A stretch of DNA of 64,000 bases from Roseibium sediminicola (GCF_023156505.1 NZ_JALNMJ010000001.1:62001-126000), one strand, 5' to 3'. Positions 27,266-35,686 are shown, counted from the first letter of the stretch. Notes: a model not told the origin generated them from the sequence alone. Numbers and translations: made by a program.

Positions 27266-30200
27266 TATTCCGACAGGACGCGCTGGGTCGGGAACATGAT
27301 TTCCACCAGCGTGCCCTGGTCCGGCGTGGAATCGATATGGAAGCTGGCCCGGTTGGCCTCTACCAGCGCCTTGGTGAGCGGCAGGCCGAGACCGGTGCCG
27401 CCGCCGCGGCTCGACGTGTGCAGCTGCCGGAAGGGTTCCAGCGCGGCCGTCAGCTGTTTTGCGGTCATGCCGGTGCCGGTGTCGCGCACTCGCAGCGCGA
27501 CCTCGCCGTTGCTTTCCAGCGCCGTCGACAGGATCACCTGGCCACCGGAGCGGTTGTACTTGATGGCGTTGCTGAGGAGATTGAGCACGATCTGGCGCAG
27601 CGAGCGCGGGTCGGCCACCACATTGGGCACGGAGTCCGGCAGGCTGGCACGAATGATCACCCGCTCCCGGTTGGCCTGCGGCTGCATCAGCGCCACACAT
27701 TCGTTGATGACATCGTTGGTCGACACGGCCGAGAATTTCAGGTCGAGCTTGCCGGCCTCGATCTTGGACAGGTCCAGAAGGTCGTTGACCAGGCTCATGA
27801 TATGCGAGCCGGACGTGCGGATGTCCTTCAGGTAATCCTTGTAGCGGTCATTGCCGATCGCGCCGAAGCGTTCTTCCATCATCACTTCGGAAAAGCCGAT
27901 GATGGCGTTCAAGGGCGTGCGGATCTCATGGCTGATCTTGGCCAGGAAATCCGACTTTGCCGAGCTGGCATTCTCGGCCTGGCGCTTGGCCTGGGTCAGC
28001 TCTTCCTCGGCCGTCTTCCACTGGGTGATATCGCGCAACACCGCGCAATATTTGGCCTCGTCCTGGCTGCCGCTGATCCGGCCCATGGTCATGAACAGCG
28101 GGATCAGGCCGCCGGCCGGCACCCGGCCGAGCACTTCGCGGCCATCGTTCAGGATGCTGGCAACGCCGTTGCGCGACAGGCCGTCCAGATAGTCGGCCGC
28201 CGCGCGGTGGCTTTCCGGTGCCAGGAACTCGGTGAAGGGCGCGCCGATCATATCCGAGCGGTTGGCACTGAACAGCGCCTCGGCGGACCCATTGACCTTC
28301 AGGATCGTGCCGTGCTGGTCGAGCACCAGGACACCGTCCGTCGCGGTTTCCAGGATCGTGTCCATTTCCGCGATCTGGCTGCGCGCGCTGTCCAGTTCGG
28401 CCCGCACTTCCGCGAAGAAATTCGGCGAAGTCGGAACGGCGGCCGCCGAGGCCGGTTTCACCGGGCGTTCCGTGATCGAGATCATCAATCCGCGGCTGCC
28501 GTTCCAGGGAACGGAATGCATGTGGGCGTCGACATTGAGCACGCCGCCATCGGCAAGGCGAAGCTTCATGGCTTCGTCGACTTCACCGTCCATGCCGGCG
28601 GCATCGGGCAGTTCCTCTGCGTCGTCGATGAAGAGCGCTTCCAGACCGCCGACCTGGGACAGCTTTGCGATCGACTTGTAGCCGATCATGGCGAGCAGGG
28701 CCTTGTTGGCGTAAAGCACTTCCCGGTCATGCACGATGGCGATGCCGATCGGCAGCCGGTCAAGCAGGCTCGGGTCGATCGGTCCGGCTTCCGGCAGGTC
28801 CGGCGGCAGGTCGTCTTCCGGTTCGGATTCAGGATCCGGAGCGTCCCAGTCCGCCAGGTCCCCCTCCAGCCGCGCGCCAAGCGCCTCGGCAATCTTGCGG
28901 AAAGCCTGCCGCTCGGGCCGGGAGAGCCCGGATGTGTCGACCGGGACAACGCGGGGACGGGCTGTGGCAAGGGGAATAACCTCGCCGGTGCGCGGCGTGT
29001 CCGCCTCCTCGGCGTCCGCCGCCGCCTGATCTTCGGTTTCGAAGGCGGCGGTTTCCTCAAAGAATTCGCGTTCGTCCGTATCGACAGTGCTGTCGCCGGT
29101 GTCGGCGGAAGCGGTTTCCTCGGCGTCCGTCATCTTGTCGTCGAGGTCGGACGCCGTTGCCTCGATGGCACGGGCGTCTTCATCGACAATGTCGAAATGA
29201 GCGTCTTCCAGCGAAGGTTCAGGCGTATGCGCGACGTCGTCTGCCGCATCGGGCGCTTCACCGGCATCCGCGTCTTCGAGCCGTTCCGTTTCAGCGAAGT
29301 CAGCTTCACCGACCGGTGTGTTGTCCGCCCGGGGTTTCTCGGCGTCTTCGGAAGCTGCCTTGGCGGACGTCTCTGCCTTGCCGACATCCTCGAACAGGTC
29401 GCGGGATTTCTTTTCGTTGGCCTTGTAGGTTTTTGCCAGCGACTTCACCGCGCTTTCGATTTCGGCGGGCTTCAGGGGCGCTGGCCCGGAAATACCGACG
29501 GGTTCACTCGCCGGAACCGGCTCTGGTTCGCTCTCATCGCTGTCCGGCTGTGCCTCGGAGGCGTCAACAAGGCCCTCATCGAAGTCCATGTCATCCGCCT
29601 CATCGGCGGTGTCGGTGCTTTCCAGGTCTTCAGCTTCGACGGTGTCTTCGGTTTCTGCCGCCTCTGCCGCCTCGGAGGAGATGCCGTCCGCCAGCGCGAG
29701 AACCTCGTCCGGTTCGGGCTCCTCGCCGGGCTCAATATCAATGCCGACCGTGCTGGCCTCAACTGCGGTATCAGCCTCTGTGGTCTCAGCTGACGCGACC
29801 TCGTCGCTTTCGGCCGGATTGTCGCCCGCGTCCGTCTCGAGTGCCTGGCCGGTCTGAAGGGCGGCCAGTTTGGAATCCAGGGCAGCACCCGGCAGGTCCT
29901 CGTCAGCACCGTCAGCGGTCGCGTCCGACGTGGTTTCCGGAACCGTTGTGGCGACGCTGTCCGCTTTGGCTGTCTCTTCGACTGCAGGCGAATTGTCAGC
30001 GGCGACAGGCGCCATAGGCGGCTTCGGCGTTTCCTGTGCCTTCGGCGCGGACTTGCCGGTGAAACGGGCGAGCGAGCCGACCAGTGCGGCCGCGCTGGCG
30101 CCCAGGAAGGTCTTGCCGGCCAGACTGTCCGGCTGGGCGGGTTTCAGGTCGTCCAGCGTTGCCGGAGCGGCAGGCGTGTCCGTTGGCGCTGCCTCGGCTT

Positions 30201-31938
30201 GCGGTTCAGTGGTCTCCTCGGGAGCGGCGTCAGCCTGCCGGCTGTCTTCCTCGGTGGCCGTATCCAGGTTGGATGTTTTTTCTGCGGCGGTGTCGGTCTC
30301 GGCCTGAACATCCGCTTCATCTGCCGTGGCCGGTTCGGCATCGTCCGGAACCGCTGCGGCGGCATTATCCTCGATGTCTTCGGGCTCATCTGCCACGAGC
30401 GCGCCAGCTGCGCCGGCAGCCATCAGGCCGGCGGCCGGCAATGATGCATCCCTGTCCGGAACGGCATCCGCCGTACGGCAGACGCCGAAGCCGCGATAGC
30501 CCTCGAATTTGCGGTTGCGGTCGAAAGCGGGCAGGGCGGCCATGTCTACCGGCACGCGTAAGGTCGCGCCGCTGACCGGCCAGTCGATGGTCTTGCCGCT
30601 CCAGGTGTCGCGCCGGTCCAGCGCTCGGGCGATCTGGCCGCGCGGATCGAGATCGAACCGCTCCGACACACTCGCCCAGGTCAGGCCGACAATGTCGGTG
30701 GTCTCCGGGCCGAGAACATCGGCGAATTCGTCGGAGAGAAAAGTAAAGCGCTGGTCGATATCCATCTTCCAGGCAAAGCGTACCGGCCGGCGTTTCGGCT
30801 GGAAAACAAAGCCGTCCTCCGAAACAGCCTTCTCGGTTTCCACGGGCGCTGCCGCGTCGGCCTGGCCCTCTGTCTCCGGTTCAGCCTCGTCCTCGTCCTC
30901 AGCCTCGTCCTCTATCTCCGGCTGGGTGTCTTCCACAAGCAACTCGGTATCTGCAGCCTGCTCGCTGCCGGTGTCCACCGGGGATGCGGCTGCTTCTGTT
31001 TCTTCGAGAACGTCTTCCGGCTGGGTTCCGGTCGTGGTGGGCGAAACGTCACCCGCAGTCTCGGCAACAGGCTCGAAGCCTTCGCCGTCGTCCGCGATCA
31101 GATCAACCTCATCCTCGTCCGCGCGAACCCACGAGGCCGTGTCTTCCTTTGCGCCGTCCTCCGGCTCCGCAGGACCGTCATCGTCCTCAGCTTCCGGCAA
31201 CGGATCTTCGGCAAGGACCGATCCGGCGGCTGCGCCAGCGGCGAGGGCAGCGGCGGCCGCAACCGGCGTGGCGCTCGCTTCGGCTTCTTCTGCGGCGTCA
31301 GCGCCGTCATCGGTCAGAGGGACGTTCTCCAGAAGCACCAGCTTTTGCCGGTCGGACACCTTGAGGACGACACCTTCGTGATAGTTGTCCTCAATCTCGA
31401 TCGGGCCAAAAAGCGCATTCTGGCCGGCGGGCACATCCAGGTCTTCCGGCGAACCGGCCAATGCGCCGAACCGCTCGTCCGTCTCGCCGCCGGTCGTGAC
31501 GAACACGCTGCTGTCCTCGGCGGACAGCATCTGCGCAAAGCCGCTCAGTGGATCCCGGGTCGCGGCGAGACCCTTGTCACCGCATACGATCAGCGCGGCC
31601 GCTTCGCCCGTCTCCAGAACGAGCCGTTTGCACTGGCAGGTCAGCAGCATGACCCTGAGACCGCGGTAAAAGCGCAGCCGGTCGATGCTGAATTTGTCGG
31701 TCGCGCCAGATTCGGCGATGCGGGCAATATGAGGGCGCGCAGGTGAACGCTCGAGCGAGGACAGGCTGGCGAGGTCGGAAACGCTATGGGCCGAGAAGAA
31801 GGCCGCACCTGCGGCGTTCGCCCACAGGATGCGCGCGCCATCGGACGACCAGAGCCAGGCGGCCCTTTTGTCGGCCACCAGCTGAACCAGATCATCCTTG
31901 GCGGTCAGTTCCAGGAATGATTGGGTCTGTTCGTCCAT
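27265..31938 (-). CDS. Giant PAS-domain sensor histidine kinase, PleC/DivJ/PdhS-like
   Basis: A 1557-residue kinase. PAS-like regions lie near the N-terminus (DKRAAWLWSSDGARILWANA), at about 385-500 (RFAWKMDIDQRFTFLSDEF), about 1060-1150 (RLPIGIAIVHDREVLYANKA) and about 1205-1310 (DGVLVLDQHGTILKVNGSAE). The HisKA domain has FLAKISHEIRTPLNAIIGF with His near 1337, a sequence characteristic of the PleC/DivJ/PdhS/CbrA cell-cycle kinases. The ATPase has NLLSNAIKYN, DTGTGM and GGGTGLGLPL. Residues about 205-380 and 500-1040 are low-complexity, dominated by Ala, Asp, Glu, Pro and Thr and probably disordered. It starts divergently from the first phasin gene, and a CtrA-like site lies 67-82 bp upstream. 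It is co-translated with the DUF4336 gene. Confidence 0.88.
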   Translation of the reverse strand: MDEQTQSFLELTAKDDLVQLVADKRAAWLWSSDGARILWANAAGAAFFSAHSVSDLASLSSLERSPARPHIARIAESGATDKFSIDRLRFYRGLRVMLLTCQCKRLVLETGEAAALIVCGDKGLAATRDPLSGFAQMLSAEDSSVFVTTGGETDERFGALAGSPEDLDVPAGQNALFGPIEIEDNYHEGVVLKVSDRQKLVLLENVPLTDDGADAAEEAEASATPVAAAAALAAGAAAGSVLAEDPLPEAEDDDGPAEPEDGAKEDTASWVRADEDEVDLIADDGEGFEPVAETAGDVSPTTTGTQPEDVLEETEAAASPVDTGSEQAADTELLVEDTQPEIEDEAEDEDEAEPETEGQADAAAPVETEKAVSEDGFVFQPKRRPVRFAWKMDIDQRFTFLSDEFADVLGPETTDIVGLTWASVSERFDLDPRGQIARALDRRDTWSGKTIDWPVSGATLRVPVDMAALPAFDRNRKFEGYRGFGVCRTADAVPDRDASLPAAGLMAAGAAGALVADEPEDIEDNAAAAVPDDAEPATADEADVQAETDTAAEKTSNLDTATEEDSRQADAAPEETTEPQAEAAPTDTPAAPATLDDLKPAQPDSLAGKTFLGASAAALVGSLARFTGKSAPKAQETPKPPMAPVAADNSPAVEETAKADSVATTVPETTSDATADGADEDLPGAALDSKLAALQTGQALETDAGDNPAESDEVASAETTEADTAVEASTVGIDIEPGEEPEPDEVLALADGISSEAAEAAETEDTVEAEDLESTDTADEADDMDFDEGLVDASEAQPDSDESEPEPVPASEPVGISGPAPLKPAEIESAVKSLAKTYKANEKKSRDLFEDVGKAETSAKAASEDAEKPRADNTPVGEADFAETERLEDADAGEAPDAADDVAHTPEPSLEDAHFDIVDEDARAIEATASDLDDKMTDAEETASADTGDSTVDTDEREFFEETAAFETEDQAAADAEEADTPRTGEVIPLATARPRVVPVDTSGLSRPERQAFRKIAEALGARLEGDLADWDAPDPESEPEDDLPPDLPEAGPIDPSLLDRLPIGIAIVHDREVLYANKALLAMIGYKSIAKLSQVGGLEALFIDDAEELPDAAGMDGEVDEAMKLRLADGGVLNVDAHMHSVPWNGSRGLMISITERPVKPASAAAVPTSPNFFAEVRAELDSARSQIAEMDTILETATDGVLVLDQHGTILKVNGSAEALFSANRSDMIGAPFTEFLAPESHRAAADYLDGLSRNGVASILNDGREVLGRVPAGGLIPLFMTMGRISGSQDEAKYCAVLRDITQWKTAEEELTQAKRQAENASSAKSDFLAKISHEIRTPLNAIIGFSEVMMEERFGAIGNDRYKDYLKDIRTSGSHIMSLVNDLLDLSKIEAGKLDLKFSAVSTNDVINECVALMQPQANRERVIIRASLPDSVPNVVADPRSLRQIVLNLLSNAIKYNRSGGQVILSTALESNGEVALRVRDTGTGMTAKQLTAALEPFRQLHTSSRGGGTGLGLPLTKALVEANRASFHIDSTPDQGTLVEIMFPTQRVLSE

Positions 31939-31991
31939 GGCTCTGCTCCAAACGGCTTTGCGCCTTAGTTGATCAGGTGCGCGGCGCCGGA

Positions 31992-32030
31992 TTTGCCTGT
32001 ATTGGTAAACACTCCGTTAATACAAGCAAA
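31992..32030. promoter_or_regulatory. 12-bp inverted repeat enclosing a CtrA-like box
   Basis: TTTGCCTGTATT (31992-32003) and AATACAAGCAAA (32019-32030) are reverse complements except at one position, with a 15-base spacer. Within and across the spacer, reading the minus strand toward the kinase, TTAACGGAGTGTTTAC (32020-32005) matches the CtrA consensus TTAA-N7-TTAAC at eight of nine fixed bases. The site lies between the kinase gene (start 31938) and the first phasin gene (start 32198). Confidence 0.5.
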
Positions 32031-32197
32031 CGCCCGCGTCGTCCACGTAAAGCAAGGTTGCTAAAGGGGTTACGTGAAGGCGTGGTTAATCCTGGAGGGT
32101 AAGTTTGCCGTAATGCCATCTGCGTGTTACGAATTTTTGGCATGGAAGGATTTCAGGAACCTAGCCTGACCCCTTCGTCGACCTGAGGAGCGCCGAC

Positions 32198-32584
32198 ATG
32201 AGCACAGACAAGACTGGTTTTGAAGTCCCCGAACAGATGCGCGATTTCGCCGAGAAAAGCGTTGACCAGGCCCGCAAGGCCTTTGACGACTTCATGGGCG
32301 CGACCCACAAGGCCGTCAGCAACGTGGAAGATAGCGCCACGGCGGTTCAGGCCGGCGCGGCGGATGTCAACAAGAAGGCGCTGTCCTATGCCGAAGAGCA
32401 TGTCAACGCCGCCTTCAAGTTCGCCCAGGAGCTGGTCAAGGCCAACAATGTCGAGGACATGATGAAGCTGCAGCAGGACTATCTGCGCAGCCAGATGGAA
32501 AATCTTGGCGAGCAGGCGCGTGAATTCTCCAATACCGCCACCAAGGCCGTTCAGGACGCCACCAAGGCCGCCCAGAAGAAATAA
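32198..32584 (+). CDS. Phasin family protein (first)
   Basis: A 128-residue, all-helical, highly charged phasin. VDQARKAFDDFMGATHKAV is the family-defining helix, followed by ALSYAEEHVNAAFKFAQELVKANNVEDMMKLQQDYLRSQM, which corresponds to the core of phasin_2 proteins. Phasins coat polyhydroxyalkanoate granules and control their size and number. It lacks the Ala/Lys/Pro-rich N-terminus seen in the second phasin. It precedes the second phasin gene by 356 bp, with a hairpin after the stop, so each probably has its own transcript. Confidence 0.9.
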   Translation: MSTDKTGFEVPEQMRDFAEKSVDQARKAFDDFMGATHKAVSNVEDSATAVQAGAADVNKKALSYAEEHVNAAFKFAQELVKANNVEDMMKLQQDYLRSQMENLGEQAREFSNTATKAVQDATKAAQKK

Positions 32585-32600
32585 CAAGCTGTTTGAGGCA

Positions 32601-32629
32601 GGCGCAGGGCCGGGGCTCTGCGCCGTTTC
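32601..32629 (+). terminator. Possible terminator of the first phasin gene
   Basis: GGCGCAG (32601-32607) pairs with CTGCGCC (32618-32624) about 16 bp after the stop codon; the inner bases GGC/GCT may add pairs. The following run is short (GTTTCA), so it may be a weak terminator or an RNA-stabilising hairpin. Confidence 0.5.
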
Positions 32630-32800
32630 ACGAATTGCCGCATTGCAAAATGCCGGTTTTGGTTGTATTTTCTTTTCAGTTGCAATCCGCCAGATCCTGG
32701 GCTCGATCGACGTCTATGTCGTTCAGCTTGCAGAGCTTTGCTGGCTCTTTCTAGCAAAGAGTTCCCGGCGAAACATCAGTGTTCCCCTTCGGAAAATTTA

Positions 32801-32833
32801 TTGTGCAGTGCAAAAAAATGTTGCAATGCAGCA
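32801..32833. promoter_or_regulatory. Paired inverted TTGCA sites, candidate PhaR operator
   Basis: TTGTGCAGTGCAA (32801-32813) read on the minus strand is TTGCACTGCACAA; seven bases later TTGCAATGCAGCA (32821-32833) has the same pattern on the plus strand. Both fit TTGCA-N-TGCA-N-N-A. PhaR, the polyhydroxyalkanoate-sensing repressor of phasin genes, binds GC/CTGC-type TGCA-rich palindromes in related bacteria, so this pair about 110 bp before the second phasin start is a plausible operator. Confidence 0.5.
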
Positions 32834-32940
32834 CGGCCTGCATTATGTAGGGGATGCGGATGACGACAGGGACCGCCGGCTGCAAGCTCGGCGGACACAA
32901 ATTCACCAATGATCGCATCCGGACTCAAGGAGATGAGATC

Positions 32941-33456
32941 ATGACAGACACAACCACCACTGCACCGAAGGCAGCACCGAAAGCCCGGACCACCAAAGCC
33001 AAAGCCGCTCCGGCTGGCGTTGCGTTCCCGGACTTCGAAGCATTCGCCATGCCGAACATGGAAGTTCCGGCCGTATTCCGTGAAGTCACGGAAAAAGGCG
33101 TCGAGAACGCTCGCGAAGCTTATGCAAAGGTCAAGACCGCTGCAGAAGACGCGACCGACCTGATGGAAGACACTTTCGAAACGTCCCGTCAGGGCGTTGT
33201 CGAGCTCAACCACAAGGCCGTTGACGCAGCCAAGGCCAATGCCGACGCAACCTTCACCTTCATCAAGGACATCATGTCCGTGAAGAGCGTGGCCGAAGCC
33301 ATTGAACTGCAGTCCAGCTTTGCCCGCAGCCAGTTCGACGCTTTCAGCGCCCAGAGCAAGGAAATGCAGGAGCTGGCCACCAAGCTCGGCACCGACGTTT
33401 CCGCTCCGGTCAAAGAGGCTTTCGAAAAGTCCTTCAAGGACCTGAAGGTCAACTGA
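32941..33456 (+). CDS. Phasin family protein (second, PhaP-like)
   Basis: A 171-residue phasin. The first 30 residues are a low-complexity Thr/Ala/Lys/Pro-rich tail (TTTAPKAAPKARTTKAKAAP), as in many major phasins, followed by FPDFEAFAMPNMEVPAVFRE and the helical core VENAREAYAKVKTAAEDATDLMEDTF to SSFARSQFDAFSAQSKEMQEL. The start chosen at 32941 has GGAGATGAG upstream; earlier in-frame codons lie in the leader. It carries a strong terminator. It should be an abundant granule-surface protein controlled by the TTGCA sites upstream. Confidence 0.92.
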   Translation: MTDTTTTAPKAAPKARTTKAKAAPAGVAFPDFEAFAMPNMEVPAVFREVTEKGVENAREAYAKVKTAAEDATDLMEDTFETSRQGVVELNHKAVDAAKANADATFTFIKDIMSVKSVAEAIELQSSFARSQFDAFSAQSKEMQELATKLGTDVSAPVKEAFEKSFKDLKVN

Positions 33457-33497
33457 TCTGGCTTGAGCCGCGCTCTTTGCTGCGGCAATCGGATAAT

Positions 33498-33531
33498 ATG
33501 CCCGGGGATCTTTCCCCGGGCATTTGCTTTT
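33498..33531 (+). terminator. Intrinsic terminator of the second phasin gene
   Basis: ATGCCCGGGGA (33498-33508) pairs perfectly with TCCCCGGGCAT (33513-33523) around TCTT, followed by TTTGCTTTT. It lies 42 bp after the phasin stop. Confidence 0.92.
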
Positions 33532-33648
33532 CAACAGGCCGAATTTTTACGAAAATTCGCGCTTGCCGATAAGAGCAAATGGCGTTAGAAGACGCCCTTG
33601 CAAATGGCGGTCCGGGCAGCTCCTGTCCGCGCCACTTTGACGACCTTA

Positions 33649-33725
33649 GCAGACGTAGCTCAGTTGGTTAGAGCGTCGGATTGTGGCTCCGAAGGTCGGT
33701 GGTTCGAATCCACTCGTCTGTACCA
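33649..33725 (+). tRNA. tRNA-His (anticodon GTG)
   Basis: A 77-base tRNA including an encoded CCA. D arm AGCTCAGTTGGTTAGAGC, anticodon stem TCGGA/TCCGA with loop TTGTGGC (anticodon GTG), T arm GGTGG-TTCGAATC-CCACT. The acceptor stem is GCAGACG/CGTCTGT with a G1-U72 pair and discriminator A73. There is no G at -1 to pair with C73; the base before G1 is A. Loss of G-1 and of C73 is a known oddity of alphaproteobacterial tRNA-His. Confidence 0.95.
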
Positions 33726-33830
33726 TTCTCCCAAAAAACAAGTTGATGTGCGGCGTTTCCGGACGCACCGGAATTGTGCGTTGCGCCGGACTCAGTCTGA
33801 ATAACGGTCTGGTCTTCAAAGGAGCGCGCG

Positions 33831-34319
33831 ATGTCTTATCACGATACCCCCGGTCTCGGCGGCCGCCTGCTTCGGTTGCCCGGCCAGCTGCTGCTGGCGC
33901 TGGTCAATGCCACGGCGCTCCTGGTGATTGCCGCCTGTGTGCTCGCGCTGATCGTGTTGGGTCGCGTGGAAACGGCCGGTGACCGCATCGCCGGAACGGT
34001 GACCGACGCGGCCCTTGCCCGTCTCGACGTATCGCCGGCGGACTTCAAGACGCGTCTGGACGCGCTCGACGGGCGCCTCGAAGCCTTGTCGGCGCAGCTC
34101 GCCGATCCGGATCTTCAGGACCATTGGGAAGTTGCCCGGCAGCTGAAAGAGCTGAACGAAAATCTTGCCGCGATCAAGGTCGCGGCGGCAGGCCTCGGCA
34201 AAGCCGGTCCGGATGTGACCGCGGCCGCATTTGATCAGGCCGGTGAACTGCTCACCGATGCCCTTTATGCCGCCCGCGGCTGCGAATCCGTCACCGCGCC
34301 GGAAGAGCCAGCGAGCTGA
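33831..34319 (+). CDS. Hypothetical membrane-anchored protein
   Basis: A 162-residue protein I cannot assign. One strong hydrophobic helix (LLLALVNATALLVIAACVLALIVLG, residues about 20-45) is followed by a predominantly helical, probably coiled-coil part rich in Leu, Ala and Glu (FKTRLDALDGRLEALSAQLAD, VARQLKELNENLAAIKVAAAGL). The topology suggests a small inner-membrane protein with a long helical domain. The start is clear (ATG behind AAAGGAG). It lies after tRNA-His and has no obvious partner. Confidence 0.75.
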   Translation: MSYHDTPGLGGRLLRLPGQLLLALVNATALLVIAACVLALIVLGRVETAGDRIAGTVTDAALARLDVSPADFKTRLDALDGRLEALSAQLADPDLQDHWEVARQLKELNENLAAIKVAAAGLGKAGPDVTAAAFDQAGELLTDALYAARGCESVTAPEEPAS

Positions 34320-34345
34320 CCGCCGGGACACACGAATGTCCGGTC

Positions 34346-34651
34346 CTATCCCTGGAACACATCCGACCATTCGGGGTGTTTCTGGTATTGCGCCTTCACA
34401 TAGGGGCAGAGCGGAATGATCTTGACCTGTTTGCTGCGCGCATCGGCTACCAGCCGCTCGACCAGAAGCTTGCCGACGCCCATGCCACGCATCGAGTCCG
34501 GCACGCCGGTGTGATCGGCGTTGATCAGGTGCTCGTTGACGATCGAAAAGGTCAGTTCGGCGGGCTCAGCGATGCCGCTGACAATTGCGACATAGCGCCC
34601 CTTGGTGCCGTCCTGTTCCGGGGTGATGAAGGGGGCGGCGGATTCGGTCAT
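34346..34651 (-). CDS. Small GNAT N-acetyltransferase (YjdJ-type)
   Basis: A 101-residue single-domain acetyltransferase. The acetyl-CoA loop is RGMGVGKLLVERLV (about residues 55-68), preceded by INADHTGVPDSM and followed by KIIPLCPYVKAQYQKHPEWSD, the signature of the small YjdJ/NATD1-like proteins. It is of normal length for that group, whose acceptor is unknown. The gene ends 27 bp after the convergent membrane-protein gene. Confidence 0.85.
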   Translation of the reverse strand: MTESAAPFITPEQDGTKGRYVAIVSGIAEPAELTFSIVNEHLINADHTGVPDSMRGMGVGKLLVERLVADARSKQVKIIPLCPYVKAQYQKHPEWSDVFQG

Positions 34652-34705
34652 GGAGGCTCCTCACTTGGCCGGTGGTCTGCATGGCTCTTTGCTGCAAATT
34701 CCGCG

Positions 34706-34809
34706 TCATCCTGAGGAAGCGCGAAAGCGCTGTCTCGAAGGAGCGGCAGCTTGTTCCGGAACAGGTAGCCGGTCCTTCGAGACGGACCTGGCGGTCCTCC
34801 TCAGGATGA
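34706..34809. repeat. Nested palindromic intergenic repeat (family A, inward copy)
   Basis: Outer arms TCATCCTGAGGA (34706-34717) and TCCTCAGGATGA (34798-34809) are exact reverse complements, and inside them GTCTCGAAGGA (34732-34742) and TCCTTCGAGAC (34773-34783) are also exact reverse complements. The unit TCATCCTGAGGA-N14-GTCTCGAAGGA occurs in two orientations facing each other. A related element with the halves in the opposite order is at 40549-40688. Confidence 0.85.
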
Positions 34810-34852
34810 GGTTTGTTTTGTGGCGCGGCAGGGTGACCGCGCCGCCAAGATT

Positions 34853-35557
34853 TTACGCTTCCAGGTCGAACAGCAGGAATTCCGCGGTCTCCTGGGCGGT
34901 CAGCGAGATCGCGCCGGCGTCGAGCAGGCCGAGGCCGTCACCGGCGGAAAGCTGCTGGTCGTTGACCGATAGCACGCCCTTGACCAGCTGCAGCCAGACC
35001 TTGCGGCCGGGCTTGATGTCATAGGCGAGCGTCCGGTCCGCGCCGAGAAGCGAGGCGTAGAGGTCGACATCCCGGTGGATGGTGACAGAGCCGTCGCGGC
35101 CATCGCGCGAGCCGATCAAACGGAGCGCATTCTGCCGTTCTTGTTCCGGAAACGCCTTTTGCTCATAGCTTGGCTGCAGGCCGTCCTCTTCCGGCACGAT
35201 CCAGATCTGCAGGAAATGTACCGGGTCCTTGTCTGAAGCGTTGTACTCGCTGTGGCGAACACCGGTACCGGCGCTCATGCGCTGCAATTCGCCGGGGCGG
35301 ATCACCGAGCCGGTGCCGAGCGAATCCTTATGTTCCAGGCCGCCCGAGACGACATAGGAGATGATCTCCATGTTCTGGTGCGGGTGCGTCGGAAAACCGG
35401 CTGACGGGGCGACCCGGTCCTCGTTGATGACGCGCAGGGCCCCGAAGCCGATATGGTTCGGATCGAAATAGGACCCGAAGGAAAAAGTGTGCTTGCTCTT
35501 CAGCCAGCCGAAATCGGCATCGCCGCGTGCTTCGGACGGACGCAGTATCTGGTTCAT
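34853..35557 (-). CDS. Pirin family protein (bicupin)
   Basis: A 234-residue pirin/YhhW-type protein. The N-terminal cupin carries the metal ligands in FPTHPHQNMEIISYV and the later SAGTGVRHSEYN (two His, His and Glu, the usual iron or zinc set), with DFGWLKSKHTFSFGSYFDP as family start. The C-terminal cupin (about 130-234) is reduced. Bacterial relatives oxidise quercetin, but their natural substrate is unclear. It is single, with its promoter in the 130-bp gap to the next gene. Confidence 0.9.
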   Translation of the reverse strand: MNQILRPSEARGDADFGWLKSKHTFSFGSYFDPNHIGFGALRVINEDRVAPSAGFPTHPHQNMEIISYVVSGGLEHKDSLGTGSVIRPGELQRMSAGTGVRHSEYNASDKDPVHFLQIWIVPEEDGLQPSYEQKAFPEQERQNALRLIGSRDGRDGSVTIHRDVDLYASLLGADRTLAYDIKPGRKVWLQLVKGVLSVNDQQLSAGDGLGLLDAGAISLTAQETAEFLLFDLEA

Positions 35558-35686
35558 GGTTCAATCCCTTCCCAAATGGACCGGCACGGAGAGGTCCGTG
35601 CGCTGTTGGGCTAAAGATTGGCGCAACTAGATGGTTTTACAATTCCGCCGGAATTTGACGATTAGTCTTCGATTATTGAACAGTCG

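Larger units (their letters stand above)
32585..32940. other. Gap between the two phasin genes
   Basis: This 356-bp gap contains a terminator-like hairpin just after the first phasin gene, then an AT-richer stretch with paired TTGCA motifs (32801-32833) and the ribosome-binding site of the second phasin gene (GGAGATGAG). No open frame in it looks coding. Confidence 0.6.

Noticed and set aside
27337..29793. Long open frame (over 800 codons) on the plus strand opposite the kinase
   Set aside because: It is antisense to the acidic Ala/Glu/Asp-rich region, whose codons leave few stops on the other strand. It has no recognisable domain, and the kinase frame shows intact motifs on both sides.
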